From the NCBI GenBank assembly GCA_902806565.1, contig CADCXA010000029.1:1426001-1490000 (forward strand): a stretch of 64,000 nucleotides of DNA, written 5' to 3'. A program made the translations under genes and the position numbers. Below are positions 35,023-48,457 of this stretch, in pieces; position 1 is the first letter of the stretch; each line of letters starts with the position of its first letter. Under the pieces are notes generated by a model. The model had not been told where the DNA came from. It saw only the letters and a list, made by a program, of their open reading frames with translations, and did no database searches. The DNA is from Hypoxylon rubiginosum (lineage: Eukaryota > Ascomycota > Sordariomycetes > Xylariales > Hypoxylaceae).

Positions 35023-37068
35023 TTAATGAGAAAATGGACGCATCTTAAGTTTCTCGTCGTCCTCGGGGCGACCCGGAAGAGGAACGTCCAGAAACTCTGG
35101 CTCAATGTACCAAGCAGGATCGCCGCCCCATTCATCTTCCCCTTCGCCCTTCATGTGCGTGATACTCCACCCATTCCCCAGCCATTTCAGCCTATTCCCC
35201 CCTTCGCCATCGAGTCCTTCCCAATCGTAGTCCTCCCACCGCGGCGCGCGTAATGCCTCGAGTGCGTGCATCGTGCTCCCGGGCCAGAGTCCGATAATGC
35301 GATCGCCCGAACCCCCGTCGCTCTTGTACCAGCTGTGGCAAGTGTCCGTGTACACGGTTCGCTTGAAATACTCGTGGCAGTACTCGGTCCAGTCGCGCAC
35401 GCGCTCGGGCTTGACGCTCATGGTCGCGTAGTCCTCCTTCTGCATCTTACGGATGCACTTCACGATATAGTCGCCCTCGTTCTCGAGGATGACGGTCAGC
35501 GACCCCGACCCGATGGCCGAGTTCGGGCCCAGCATCATGAAGAAATTGGGGAACTGGTCGACCGCGACGGTGAGATACGCCGTGGGAAATGGCGTGAAAC
35601 GCTCCTGTAGGGACAGGCCGCCGCGTCCGTAGATAGGGAATGGAGGCGCCTCGGATGTTTTGAAGCCAGTCGCGCATACGAGGACGTCCACTGGTACCGA
35701 GCGGCCTGATTTCACGGTCACTCCGGTAGGCGTTATCGTCTCGATCGGGTCCGTGATAAAATCCACATTGTCCTCGGCGAGCGCCTCGAGATATCCAGGA
35801 CCGGGCGTAGAGCGGCGGCAGCCGATTCCGAAGGAGGGGATGAGAAATTCTGCGATGTCGGGTCTCTTCAGTAACCTGTTCTTCATATTATCCCCAAACA
35901 GACCGATCGATTCCAGCTGCATAACCGAACCCCTCATTGAGACGTCGTGGATGGTGTTCCCGTCTACCTCGATGATCTTGCGGAAATTATAGAGTTTTTC
36001 GGGGTCGTTGGCGAATTCTTGACGCTGCTCGGGAGAAACTTCACAAAGCACGGTTTGAGTGTTGAGTTCATGTGATAGCTGGTTGAGTTTTGTCACTTAC
36101 AGTCTAGTTGATTTGGATCAAGCCCAAGTCTTCTCATCACATCTGAATACGTCAATATGGGAGGCCTCTAGCCAAATAAAAGGAGAGCTCACTATCTCCA
36201 AAAGGGTTCGTTATCCACGTCTTGCTTCTAACGAAACACGAAAGCTGTGTCCCTTCAACCTTTTGTAGGCTCGGAACAATTTGTATAGCACTGGATCCGT
36301 TGCCAATTACTCCAATCCGCTTGTTTTTGAAGTCATACCTATCTGTTTATTAGTGGATATGCTCTTGTACTGGAACCAATACATACTTTTCATTCCATAT
36401 TGCTGAATGCATTACTTCGCCTTCGAAAGACTTCAAGCCCGGTATTTTGGGCCAGGAAGGGTCACTAAGAGTACCCCTGGCAGTAATGACAACATCTGCA
36501 TCGTCTTCGAAAGTCTCGTTTGTATCCGTTCTTAGGACAGTGATATGCCTATCACCAAGTTAGTTTCAGGTGATACCTTTCTGATCGATATGTTTTAAGA
36601 CCATTTCTTGGTACTGTCACTCCATCGACAAGATTCCACTTTGTGCAGCAACTTCACAAATCTGAGAGCTCCGTATTTTTCCGCAGTGCTTTGGAGATAT
36701 GCACAGATCTCTCGCTGCGGCGCGTAGAAGGCTGACCAGTCCGGGTTGGGATTGAACGTATATTGATATGAATGAGCCGGAATATCGCATGCGCAGCCTG
36801 ACAAGTGTCAGTTAATGAGATGGACGGAGTAGACTAATTTAACGTGTAAAGATTCCATACCGGGATACTTATTCACCCACCAGGTACCACCCACAGACTC
36901 GTTTTTCTCGTATATTTGAAAGTCGACATTGCGCAAGCGTTGGGGTATGCGAATTCCCAGGTATATTCCCGAGTAGCCAGCTCCGATGACTCTAACCTTG
37001 ATCCGGCGTTGACCTTCTATCGGCTCTTCCTTGAGCTGAAATGGCGTCGACCACTCTGTCGAACCCAT
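35023..37068 (-). CDS. Baeyer-Villiger-type flavin monooxygenase
   Basis: Six predicted exons: 37068-36861, 36797-36602, 36548-36387, 36338-36193, 36142-36101, 36038-35023; 589 aa, in frame throughout. Class B FAD/NADPH monooxygenases insert oxygen into ketones or oxidise heteroatoms. Visible motifs: FAD-binding VIGAGYSGIYLG near the N-terminus; GGTWWVNKYPGCACDIPAHS; the fingerprint FEGEVMHSAIWN (FxGxxxHxxxW); NADPH-binding VIGNGSSAIQI; and CATGF near the C-terminal third. Fusion of the last exon to FSPEQRQEF... matches the family. The residue after the fingerprint tryptophan is Asn rather than Pro/Asp. Intron 2 has an unusual donor (GTCTTA) and exon 5 is only 42 nt; both are required to keep the frame. 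No polyketide synthase, NRPS or terpene synthase is nearby, so its substrate is unknown. Confidence 0.87.
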
Positions 37069-40000
37069 CTTACGAAACCAGTCACAAAGTTGACTAATAG
37101 GGGAAACTTCTTAGAGATTTTGAACCTCACTCTTCGTAGGATATCCTATCTTATACTGTCACGCTATGAATCGTGCCATTCTTTGCGACGATTATTGCCC
37201 CGATTCCCCGCATCCAAGTCCCGAGTCTGGACCGATAGGCGGCATTTACCTCACCCAGAGAATCGAAAGAGTCGAAGCCTTCCGTGATACAACAGACGTG
37301 GGGTATAAACCGGACTAGTACTCTCTACTCCCTAGCGACTTGGGGCAACGCTCCTATAGGCTCGATTATTCTGCAACAAAATTTCTCCGCATGAGTGCGG
37401 CTCACCTCCGAGGGAATCGCTAACATCTCGGGATTGTTCCTCTGCCAGTAGCAGTTGGTTATGAGGAGTTATCGATAAGAATGAGATAGACCAGGATAAA
37501 GGAGCAAGACGAGGGAATAACGTCCTAGAGGCCTGAAGTTTGTCGTCTGAATTGAACGATCTCAGTCTATATCTATCTACCTAGAACGTGTTTCATCTAC
37601 AGGGCTTCGGTTGGTAGTTAAATCTACCTATCTAGATACCTACCATGAAGTGTGGAGGGGTTCAAAGGAGGAGATTGATAGGCAACTACAGTCAATTCGA
37701 AAACAACGTGCCCGCAAAAATCGGGGATCACATGTCTATCATTCCCGTCATTCTGGTCGGCACATTACAAGTTGCAACGCCCCGCATCGGCAGTCTCTAT
37801 TGGCGTGTACATCTACGTCCGGAGAAATTATATTGTGGTTTTCCTGTATATCAAGAGCTCTATATAAAAGCTCGCCCACTTGATTAACAAGTAAAAGTAA
37901 AATTACATTACATTATATATTATTCAAAGTTCTTATGCCCTTACGGAGTTACTTCAGACGGCAACGTGCCCAGCTCTAAGTTGCAATTTGAGTGAGTGAC
38001 AGTATAGTGATACATTCTAGTGTCAAGCGAGGGCTGGCGTCCATCGCTCGTTTTCAGTCCAGTGGACGAATCTGAGCTTATGGTGCAGGAAAGCCCGGCG
38101 GCAACATGGCTTACCGGACCTATATTAAAGCAGGAAGCTTGGCTAGCTCCGTCCGAAGTATGGTCCGATGTACGCTGCTCATCCGGTGACGCTGTAATAT
38201 TCCGGAGGGATGTTGAGATGCTCGATAATATTTTGACTTGGCCTGGTTTTCAAATGAATGCCTTCGCAACTGGCAAGCAGGCGACGACAATGCCCGCAGC
38301 CAACTCCGGCAGTGTCCGTATACCAGCTAACCACAAATACCACGATCACCCTGATATTGTAGTTCGACAGCATAAAATAATGGGACGGTCGAGGACACAC
38401 AAGCACTGGTGGTTACATGTTAAAGTATATATCACCTGGAAATGTGTATTTCTAATTAAGTTAGTAACCGTTCCTAGAAATCATCCTCAAACATAAGACT
38501 CACGCTAGAAGAAGGGGGCACTAGATTTCCCTTAAAATCGAGAGTTGTCATAGCTCTGTTGGTCGTCCCGGGCTTGGGCTGCACAACATTGGGGTCTAAG
38601 CTTGACAGCAATGGAGGCATCCAGTCATAGAGAGTACCGATGTGATAATACCGGTCACAAATAGCTATAAGACATAAAATATGGCCTTAGAAACTTTGAT
38701 ACCGGTACTAGAGCCCATGCTCTCGTGTGACGCTCAACTTTGCGCCGCCGCATCTAACGAGAGGCGATCCAAAATCTGGCAGAGTTATCACTTTCAAGCT
38801 GAGACGTTTTAGGGCGAGTACATCTGTGAACAGATTAACAAAAGGTTAGATGGAGCTAGGAGGTAGCTTTCTGGACTTGTTTTAGCTTAGCGACGGTGTT
38901 ACCCCTATTCTTCGTAAGAGGTACCTAAGCTTACTCGCTTAGCTCTTATCTGTAGACCTGTAAATTCAACACTGGACTGCTGGAATCATGACCGCAAGCA
39001 GTGATTCATCATTCGATTGCCTAGCTGAACATGAATTTGATCAACTGTTAGACGGAATGGGGGGCTTTAAAGACTCATGATTTATTTACGTTATGGGTGC
39101 GGGAATAAATACGAAGGGTGCAGACGAAAAAGAAGCCTCGCATTAAAGAGGACTCTACAGCGCAGTCCTAGAACGGAAAATATACGGGAATGCGCGTACA
39201 CGTGGATATTACCTAAGTCGGGAAGTAGAAGCGGGTTTAAAAGAAGCAAAGAGATAGAGAGGTTCGTTAGTGTTCTGTGGCTTCGAACCCGGGTGCTCGG
39301 TAGCTCACCAATCTGCTGGGAACATCCAGGCGAAGAAAATGAGCCAATGGGGTTTCAGGATTCCAGACCGTGTTCGGCAGCTTGTGAACTGAATGGCGAC
39401 GTCTTTGGACGCAGGTGAGACGAAGGCTACAGACGAGACGAGTAAGGAAGCGCACAGGATCGTCAGCCTATGGATCTGATTATTTCTGAATTGGGCCATT
39501 TTCGTATATATATATAAGGTACACGTGGACAGTACTCGGTGCTTTCAGTGTAGATGTATGACATCAGTGTCTATATATGTTAGGTAGTCTCCGGAGATAG
39601 GAATCGAGGCCTACAGTAGAGGTACATGTATGTATGTAGTTGAGATTGACGAATCTCGGCCCGGGTTAGGTAAAGTTCGATCTAATGCCAGGAATGAGGT
39701 AGGTACTAGCTGACTAGTAATCCTTTAGAGAGGAAAAGACGGGAAATGCCCCTCTCGTCAGCAGTGGAATACATACATGTACGAAGTAGGAATAAGAACA
39801 AAAGTTGGATGACGTGCATTATCAGGAAAAGCCTTTAGGAAGAGGAACCGTCTTATCGGACTTGTACAGCTTACAGGCTATAAATAGGATCTTGCAGTAT
39901 CGCTATCGTGACCAAATTACAGCTATCGCGAACAAATTACAGAGCGATATCAATTGCTAGCGACTGTAACAGGGTTGGAATAGACGAGATTGAAATAGTG

Positions 40001-40316
40001 AGAAATGATATTAATTTTGAATAAGAATTTGATAGGCTTATCAGTTCGAGTCCACCGTAGACATACATAGTAGACACGCCTGTGTACGCCGGTTACACGC
40101 CGGCATGGCAGCTATGGTGAGCTTGGGGAAAACAGGGGAGACTAGGAAATGTGGACGACGTCAAGGCTGCAGATAAAAACGCCCCCACCTGTCCGTCTTG
40201 GGTCCGTCGTCTCCGGACCACCTTTAGAGGAATTTAGAGGAAGACTTACACGTACTTGTCTTGTACTTGTACGAAGCTTTCGTACGTCTAGCGAAACATA
40301 GCTCGAGGTCCATTCC

Positions 40317-40371
40317 TTTTTGTCACTGACATTTTTGTCATTGACATTTTTGTCTTTGACAACTTTGACAA
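40317..40371. repeat. 15-bp tandem repeat, about 3.5 copies
   Basis: TTTTTGTCACTGACA, TTTTTGTCATTGACA, TTTTTGTCTTTGACA, then a partial copy. Confidence 0.85.
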
Positions 40372-40381
40372 GGAGAGGGTC

Positions 40382-40411
40382 GATTATGGCAGATTATGGC
40401 AGATTATGGGC
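40382..40411. repeat. GATTATGGCA x3 tandem repeat
   Basis: Three adjacent 10-bp units; the last ends GG instead of GC. Confidence 0.85.
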
Positions 40412-41509
40412 ATCTAGCATTTAGGTAAACTGCTAAAATGGCACCTAGCGTTCACCTGTCATCTGACCCTAACTTTAATAGCATGGGCCTCGAAATTAAA
40501 ATCAATCTCGTGTCCCGAAGCTTTTCGATTTCCCATTTCCCAATTTAAAATCCTTCGGAGTCCTTCACCTAATTCACCTACTAATCTCTAATCTACCAAT
40601 ATTATTCATTCATTTAAGTACGTATATCTGTTTGTGTAAACGAACTGTCCTGTTTCGTCCAATCTTTATACATTGTTCTCTGCTCCTGTTGTGTAACAAC
40701 TACGCTGTTATCTTGACTATAATATACCGTCGTTAGACCTAAGAATATCAGAGACATCAGATACGAGATACAGGATCTCTCCCCCACGTTCTGTTATCGA
40801 CTTTAATTTTCCATCGGGAAATATTCTAGTCTAACTCCTGGTTTCCACCATATTGCCATATATTGTGCTGTACATACTACATAGTAGAACGCGAGTTGCA
40901 GCTCCGTCGCGGAACGTCCATCTTCGTTCTTCGACCTTCGACGAGGCGACACGCATCGTACCCCTGTCTCGGCCAAGAGTTCCCGCACTGGTGCAGTGCA
41001 TCTCGCCCACGACCTAAACTAATGCACTCTGAGGTCAACGTTACAGTCCCATAGCCCATAACCATAGCTTTCAGTGTGCTGTGCCGCCGCCGTGTTCGAC
41101 TTGAGCCCGCCTGCGCTGCCTCTGCCTAGTCCAGCGTCGTCCTGACTGATCTTCGTGGGTTTCCTTCTTAGGTCTGTGCGCTTTTTTAGGCCGCAAAAAG
41201 TTAATATCCGCCTTCTTCGTCTGGTGAGTTTACGACAGACTTATTTTTAACTTGAGATAATTATTTTCCTCCGGAGTCCCGTGCCAAAATAATAAGGTCT
41301 GCCGGCTTCCATTCATAGGTCCTGTATCAGGTTATCTATCAGGTACCAGGCACTGCAACGGATCAAAAGCCAATATCCCTATTCCCCAATCACCACTCTG
41401 AAAGATTAGTGTAAGTGGGTTTCTGTACCGTCCGACGGTTTACTTGGGCACCTGCTAGAGCTTTACTACTACTTTAGTGCTGTTACAACCTTGAAGTACG
41501 TACTACCTT

Positions 41510-41541
41510 ACTAAAAGTTACTAAAAGCTACTAAAAGCTAC
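41510..41541. repeat. ACTAAAAGCT tandem repeat at the edge of the A+T block
   Basis: Three 10-bp units (ACTAAAAGTT, ACTAAAAGCT, ACTAAAAGCT), followed by CTAGGG/CCTAGG-rich sequence and then the A+T block. Confidence 0.8.
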
Positions 41542-41559
41542 CTAGGGCTGCTTTAAGCC

Positions 41560-44500
41560 TAGGGGGCCTAGTCGTTTAATCGTTAGATTTAGTATCTTAT
41601 AATTTATTACTTTTATTATAGAAAAATAATTATCCGCCTAAGGAAAGTGTTATTTATATTATAAATAAAATATATTTTATATTATTTTAATAAAAAATAT
41701 TTCTTTTATAATTAAAAAAATAAATTATATTTTTTTATTTTTATTTTAATTATATATAATAATTTTTTTATAATATTAAATATTAAAAATATATAATATA
41801 TATTTAATTAATAATTATATAATTAATATATTAATTTTATATTTAATATAAAATTAAAATTATTAAAATTAATAATAGTTTTTATAAATTAATATTAAAA
41901 AATTATATTAATATTTTTCTTAAAAAAATAAATAAAAATTTAAAATAAAAAATAAATATAAATATATAAATAAATAAAATTAATTTATTAAATTTAAATT
42001 AAATATATATATATAAATTTTTAAATTTAATTATAAAAAAATATAATAAACTTAAAAAAAAAAATTAATATTTTAATAATAAAAATTAAATTAATTAAAT
42101 TTAAAAGGTTTAATAATTTAAACAATTAAAATATTAATATAAAATTAATTTTAATAAAACAACGTATAAATTAATTATTTTTTTTAAATAAACTTTAAAT
42201 ATTATTTAAAAAAATTTAAATAAATAATACTAAAAAATATAATAAATTAAAAGAATTTAAAAAAAGTAAAAAAAAATAATAAAAAGATAAAAAAAACAAT
42301 TAAAAAGTTAAAAAATCCTAAATAAAAATTATATAAAATAAAAAAACATTAAATTATAATTTTAACCGCTTTTTAAATATAATTAAAATAAATTAAAATA
42401 AAGCGATTACTTACTTTAAAATAAAAATAAAAAAAACTAATATTTTTAAGTTTATATAAAAAAGATTTATAACGTTATTTTTTATATATATTTAAATAAT
42501 TAATAAACTTTATAATTTAATTAATATATAAAAAAAACATTTAATAAAAAATAAATTTATAAAAATAAAAAATAATAAAACTAAATATATTATAAAATAA
42601 ATAATAATAATAGCTATAAAAAAAATATTAAACACTAAGGAAATTAAAAAAGAAAATAAAATATAAAATCGCTTAAATAAAAAATAAAATTTTAACAATA
42701 AATCTTTTAATAATAAATTTAAAAATAAAATTATAATTATTATAATTATTATAAAAAATTTAATTACTTTAAAATTATTAACATTAAAAATAATATTAAT
42801 TAATAATTAATATATTTTATATAAAACTAAAAATATTAAATAACTAATAAAATTAATAGTTTAAAAAAAAATAAAAAAATTAATAATAATTTAAAAATTT
42901 AATAAAAAAACTAAGTTTATATTAACTATAAAAAAACCAAATTAAAAATAAAAACCTATAAAAATAACCGAAATTATTTTTATAAACTTAGTTATTTAAA
43001 AACTAATATTAAATAATTATAATATTTATATTTAAACATTAAATAATATAAGGAAATTTTTATTTATTTAAATAAAAATAATATAAGTTTTAAAAAAAAA
43101 TTAAACCTTTAAAAATTTAATGTTAAATTATATTAAAAATAATTTTAAAAAAATTAATATTAATATTAATAAAAACATATAAATAATTTATTTATATAAT
43201 ATGTTTAAATAAATAATTAATTTTTATAATAAAAAGAAAATATAAAATTTAAATAAAAAATAAATTAAAATAAAAATAAATAAAAAAATATATAAGTTTA
43301 ATTTTTAAATATATAACGTAAAATAATAAAAAACCTTTATATATAAAATAAATATAATTATTATTAACTTAAATTTTAAGCTTAAATATATAGTTAAAAT
43401 ATTATTTAAAAACCTTAAAATTAAAAACCTTAAATTTTAAATAAATTAAAAAATAATAAAAAAAAAAATATTAATAAAAATACTAATATTTATTTTTAAA
43501 ATAATATTATTAAAACTTTATTTTATATATAAAAATAATATAATTTTTTTTAAAAATAATAAGTTTATAATAAAATTTAAAGTAATAAATTTAAAATTAA
43601 CTTATAAAATATACGTTTAAAATTATATTATAAATATTTATAAATAAATAATTATAATTATAAAATTATTTTTTAATAATAAGTTATTTATAAATAAACT
43701 AATTATTTTATAAATAAAATTAAAATAAAATTAATTAATATATAATTAGTTAATAATATTATTTTATTTAATAATTTATATAATTATATAAAATAAAAAA
43801 AATTTAATATTTTATATATTTAAAAAATATAAATAAATAAAAATAAAGTTAATAAATTAAATAATACTTATAAATACTAAATAATAATTAAAATATATAA
43901 AAAAAAAAAAAAAAAAAAAAGTAGTTATTTTTTTTAATTTTAAAATTAATAAATAATATATTTTAAATAACATTAATTTTTATATTATTTATAAAAATAA
44001 TAAAAGTAGGTTTTTAATTTATAAAATTAAATATAAAAATATAAAAATAATAATAATTTATATATATATACTAATAAATAAAAAAAAATAAAAAGTATAA
44101 TTATAAATTATAATTAATTTTTTTAAAAATAAATTATTAAATAGTGGATATAATATAATAATTAAAAATTAAAACTTAACTTTTTTTTTTATTAATTATA
44201 AAATTAATATAAAAAGTTTTATTTAATAAATAAGCGATTAAATAAAACTAATAAATATATTAATAAAAAATAATTTTTTTTTTATAAATAAATAAAAACT
44301 AATAAATCTTAATATTATAATTTATATTTTTAATATAAAAAAAAGCGATTTAAAGTTAAAAATATTAAAATTAAATAAAATATATATTTAAAATAATTAG
44401 ATTTTTAATATTATAAAATAAAATATAAAATAATTAAGTTTAAATATAAACTATTAATTTATATTAATATTATTTAATTTTAATAATTAGTTTATAAAGT

Positions 44501-47500
44501 AAAAAAAATAGTAAAAAATAAATATATAAAATATTTAAAATAGAAATAAAAGATAATAATATTTATAATTAATAAGGTAAATTAAAACGGATAATATAAT
44601 TTTTAATTAAGTAAAGTTTAAAAAAAAAATGAAGATAAATTTAATAAAAAAAGCTTTTAAATTAAAAAAAACGGTTAATTAGTTAAAAAAATAGATTTTA
44701 ATAAAAAAAAAAGCTTGTAAATTAAAAAAAGAGTAAAAAAATTTAATAAGATATTAAAAAAAAAAATCTAAATAATAAAAATAAAAAAATAATACCTAGA
44801 AAAATAAAGGAATAAAAATTATATTTATAATATTATAATTAAGTATATATTAAAAAATAAAAAGTTTATAAAAGTTTTTTTTATTAAAAATAAAATAGTT
44901 ATTTTTAAATAAATTAACATATTTAAAAATAAGAATAAAATATTTTATATAACTATTAAAAATATATTAAAAATAAAATTAATATTTTATAATATATTAT
45001 TTAATAAAAAAAAGTTAAATAAATAATATAAAATAATAATATTAATATATATAATTATTAAAATTAATAATTAAAAAGTTTAAATAATAATAAAAAAAAT
45101 CTTAAAAAAAAAAATTAAATAAGTTATAAATAAAATAATAATAATAAAAACTTTTAGTTAAAATAAATTTCTAGTAAAATTTTATAAAAAACTTTTTAAA
45201 AAAAATAAAAAAACTTAAAAACATTTTAATAATATAAATAAAAAAAGTAATATAATAATAAATATTTTAATAAAGTTTTTTAATATTATTTTTAATAATA
45301 ATAAAACGTTTAAAGGATTTATAAATAACTTACTTTTTATTTTATATAAAAAAAAAAACCTTTAAAATATTAAAAACTATAAACTTTTAACACTAATAAA
45401 TATTAATTATAAAATATTAATATTAATTTTTATAAAAAAAATAATATTAATTTTATTTAAAATTATTAAAATTTAATAATTTGTTTTTTTTAAAAAAAAA
45501 TTAATTAATAATAATATAAAAATAATATAATTATTAATTAAAAAATTTATAATATTTAATAATTTTAACATATTAATTTTATTTTTAAATTAAAAAGAAA
45601 TATATAATAAAATAAATTATAAGTATTTTTAAATAATTTTAAAGAAAATAAATATTTTAAAAAAATTTATAAAATAACTACGTTTATTTTATAAATTAAC
45701 TATAATTTATTTATATATAATAAAAAAAATTAACGATTTTATTTACGTTAAATATAATGTAAAATAAAGCGATTTTATAAGTTACTTTTTATTTATTATT
45801 ATTATTAAAAACTTAATTAAAATAATAAAAATAAACTTAAAAATATTATAATTAAAACGTTTATATTTATAAATAATATAGTTTTTTATTTTTAAAACTA
45901 AACGGAAATTATAATAATTATAATTATATTAATTATATATTATAAAATAAATAAAGTTATAATTAATTAAATAAAATTATATTTTTTTATAATTAATAAC
46001 TTAAACCTTATATTTAAAAAAGTTAAAAAAATTATAATAAATAACTTATATTTTTATTTAAGGATTTTAATTAGTTTTAATATTTAAAATTAACTTAAAA
46101 TTTTTTAAATAAAAATATTAAAATTATATATTAATATATTTAAAAAATAAATATTATATTATTTATTTATAAAAAAGTAAATTACTAGTAATTAATATAT
46201 TAATTATATTTTTAATTAAATATATATTATAATTTATAAAAGTATTTTTAAATGTTTTTTTAATAATTAAAAAGAATTATTATTAATTAATTTAAAGGAA
46301 TAAACACTAGGGTACGATTAAAAATATATATATATATATAAAAAAAAATAAAAAAAAATTAAACTATTAAAATTTAAATTTAATAACTAAAATTTTAATA
46401 TTAAAAATAATAATAAAAGTAATAGTTAAATTAAAATTAACCTAGGTTTAGTTTTTAAAAAAAATAATAATTAAATTAATAAAATCTTTAATTTTAATTA
46501 AAAAAATAATAATAAATTTATAGGTTTAATAAATAAATATATTAAAATATTTATTAACTATTTTAAAAAAAATATAATAAGTTTAAAATAAAAAATATAA
46601 TAATAAAATATAAAAATAATTAAAAATTAAAAAACTTAAATAAATATAAGATATTTTATTAACTAACTTTTAATATAACTTATAAATAAAAAAAAAATTA
46701 AAAAAAATAAAACCTTAATAATAAAAAGGTAAAATATAATTACGTTTTTATAATTTTAAAATAAAAAAACTAAGAAATATTTAAAATATAAAAAATTAAA
46801 AAATAATTATTTTAAACAAAAAAAAAAAAAAAATTAACTTAAAAAATAAAATAAATTATTTAAAATATATTTTAATTATATTTAAAAAACTAACTAATAA
46901 TATTAAAAAAAAAGTATAAATAATTTAAAATAAAACACTTTTTTATTTTAATCTTAAAATTAAATAATTTTAAAATTTAATAATTTAATTTTAAATAAAT
47001 ATATAATAGTTTAATTAAAAAAAAATTAATAATAATTAATTTTAAATATTAAATATAAGGATTTATTTAAATTTTCTAAGTTAAAATAAAAATATAAATA
47101 AGGCTAAGTAAATTATAAAAAACTATTAAATTTTATTTTTATATTTTTAAAATAAGTAATTTTTTTTAAAAGTTTTTATATAATAAAATAAAAATAAAAT
47201 TAAAATTAATATAAAAAAAACTAGATATTTAATATTATAAAATTAATTCTAAGGATTTATTATTTTAACATATTTTTATAAATTATATTATAATTAAAAT
47301 AATATAAAAAAAAGCTAAAAAAATATAAAAATATTTAACTTTTAACGTAAAATCCTTTTTTATATTTTAAAATATAAATAAAATAATGGTTTTTATAATT
47401 TTAAACTTTTAATATAAGTTTAAAAAAATAAATAATAAATAGTTTATAATTTATTATATAATAATATAATTTTTATAAAAAACTTATTTATTATTTTTTT

Positions 47501-48235
47501 ATAAATATAAAAACTTTTTTTAAAAATTTTTATAAATTAAATAATATTTTATAAAAATATTAATTAAATATATTATAATTAAAAAAATAATAACTATTAA
47601 TAAAAAATATAAAAAAAATAAATTATATAATTTTAAAAAATTTAAAATAACTTAAAAATAACTTTTAAAAAATATTAAAATAAAAAAAAAATTAATTTAT
47701 ATTTTATAGTTTTTAATTATTAATATATATAATAATATAAAAAAATTATTTAATATTTTCTTAATAAATAAAAATAATAACAAGTTAAAAATTTTAAATT
47801 TTAATAATTATAATATAAAATATAAAAACTATAATATTTTTAATTAAAATAAAAAGTTTTAATAAATAAAAAAAAAAAAATAAATAAATATAAATTAATA
47901 ATATTAATATTTAATATAAATATTAAGCTTAAAAAAAAATAATAAACAGTATTTTTATTAACTTTATTTAAAACGTTTAAAAAATATTTAATAACTGTTA
48001 AATTTAATATATAAAATAAAATAAACTTAATTTATAATATTAAAAATATATTATATTTTTAAAAATATTAAAGATATTAATTAAATAAATATTAAAAAAA
48101 AAAGGGGTATTTTTTTTTTTAATAATATTTAAATATATAAAAAGTTTTTAATAAAACTTTAAAAAGTTAAAATAATGAAGGTATATTATTTAGAGGTATA
48201 AAAATAACATTGTAATATAACCTAGTTTATTTTAG
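41560..48235. mobile_element. A+T block, probable RIP-degraded transposable element(s)
   Basis: About 6.7 kb almost entirely of A and T, with only scattered C/G. TpG and CpA are strikingly rare while TpA and ApT dominate; this is the signature of RIP, which changes C to T mainly at CpA on both strands of repeats. No credible frame remains; the only one over 60 codons (42510-42698 minus) is a low-complexity I/F/L string. A poly-A run lies near 43900-43920. The plus strand looks richer in A than in T. Edges are sharp at about 41570 and 48230. No LTRs, terminal repeats or target-site duplications could be recognised, so element class is unknown; a centromeric or other A+T-isochore role is possible. 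Confidence 0.7.
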
Positions 48236-48457
48236 TCTCTTAAATAAAATCGGAATACGCGAGAAAAATAACTATCCCTTTTCTTCGACACAAACGCTTT
48301 CCTAATCCTTGCTAGCCGGTTCCCTTCTACACATCACTCTCGGGTTCGAGTCATTCACGCACACAAGATCCCGTCTCTCGTCTCACACCGTCAAGCCTAA
48401 CCGCTGTCAAACAGTACCAGTACCTGTACCAGCTAATTCAGGTGCAGCGACCAAAGT
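48236..48457. promoter_or_regulatory. Short promoter/leader between the A+T block and the kinase gene
   Basis: Only about 220 bp separate the A+T block from the kinase ATG. The leader is C/T-rich (TCTCGTCTCACACCGTC-like) and has normal composition, so the transition from degraded to intact sequence is abrupt. Confidence 0.5.

Larger units (their letters stand above)
37069..41559. other. Intergenic region left of the A+T block
   Basis: No supportable gene. A frame at 38020-38496 lacks an ATG start and a recognisable domain. A B-box-like GGTTCGAAGCC lies at 39289-39279 (minus) without a full tRNA. Tandem repeats lie at 40317-40371 (15-bp unit ATTTTTGTCATTGAC-like) and 40382-40411 (GATTATGGCA x3). 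Composition becomes steadily A+T-richer, ending in the ACTAAAAGCT repeat at the block edge. Confidence 0.55.

Noticed and set aside
38020..38496. 158-codon frame between the monooxygenase and the A+T block
   Set aside because: No ATG at its start, no recognisable domain and no splice support.
39267..39340. Possible tRNA on the minus strand
   Set aside because: A B-box match is present (39279-39289), but T-stem and acceptor stem do not pair and no A box is found at the right distance.
42510..42698. 62-codon hydrophobic frame inside the A+T block
   Set aside because: Low-complexity I/F/L sequence expected from A+T-rich DNA.
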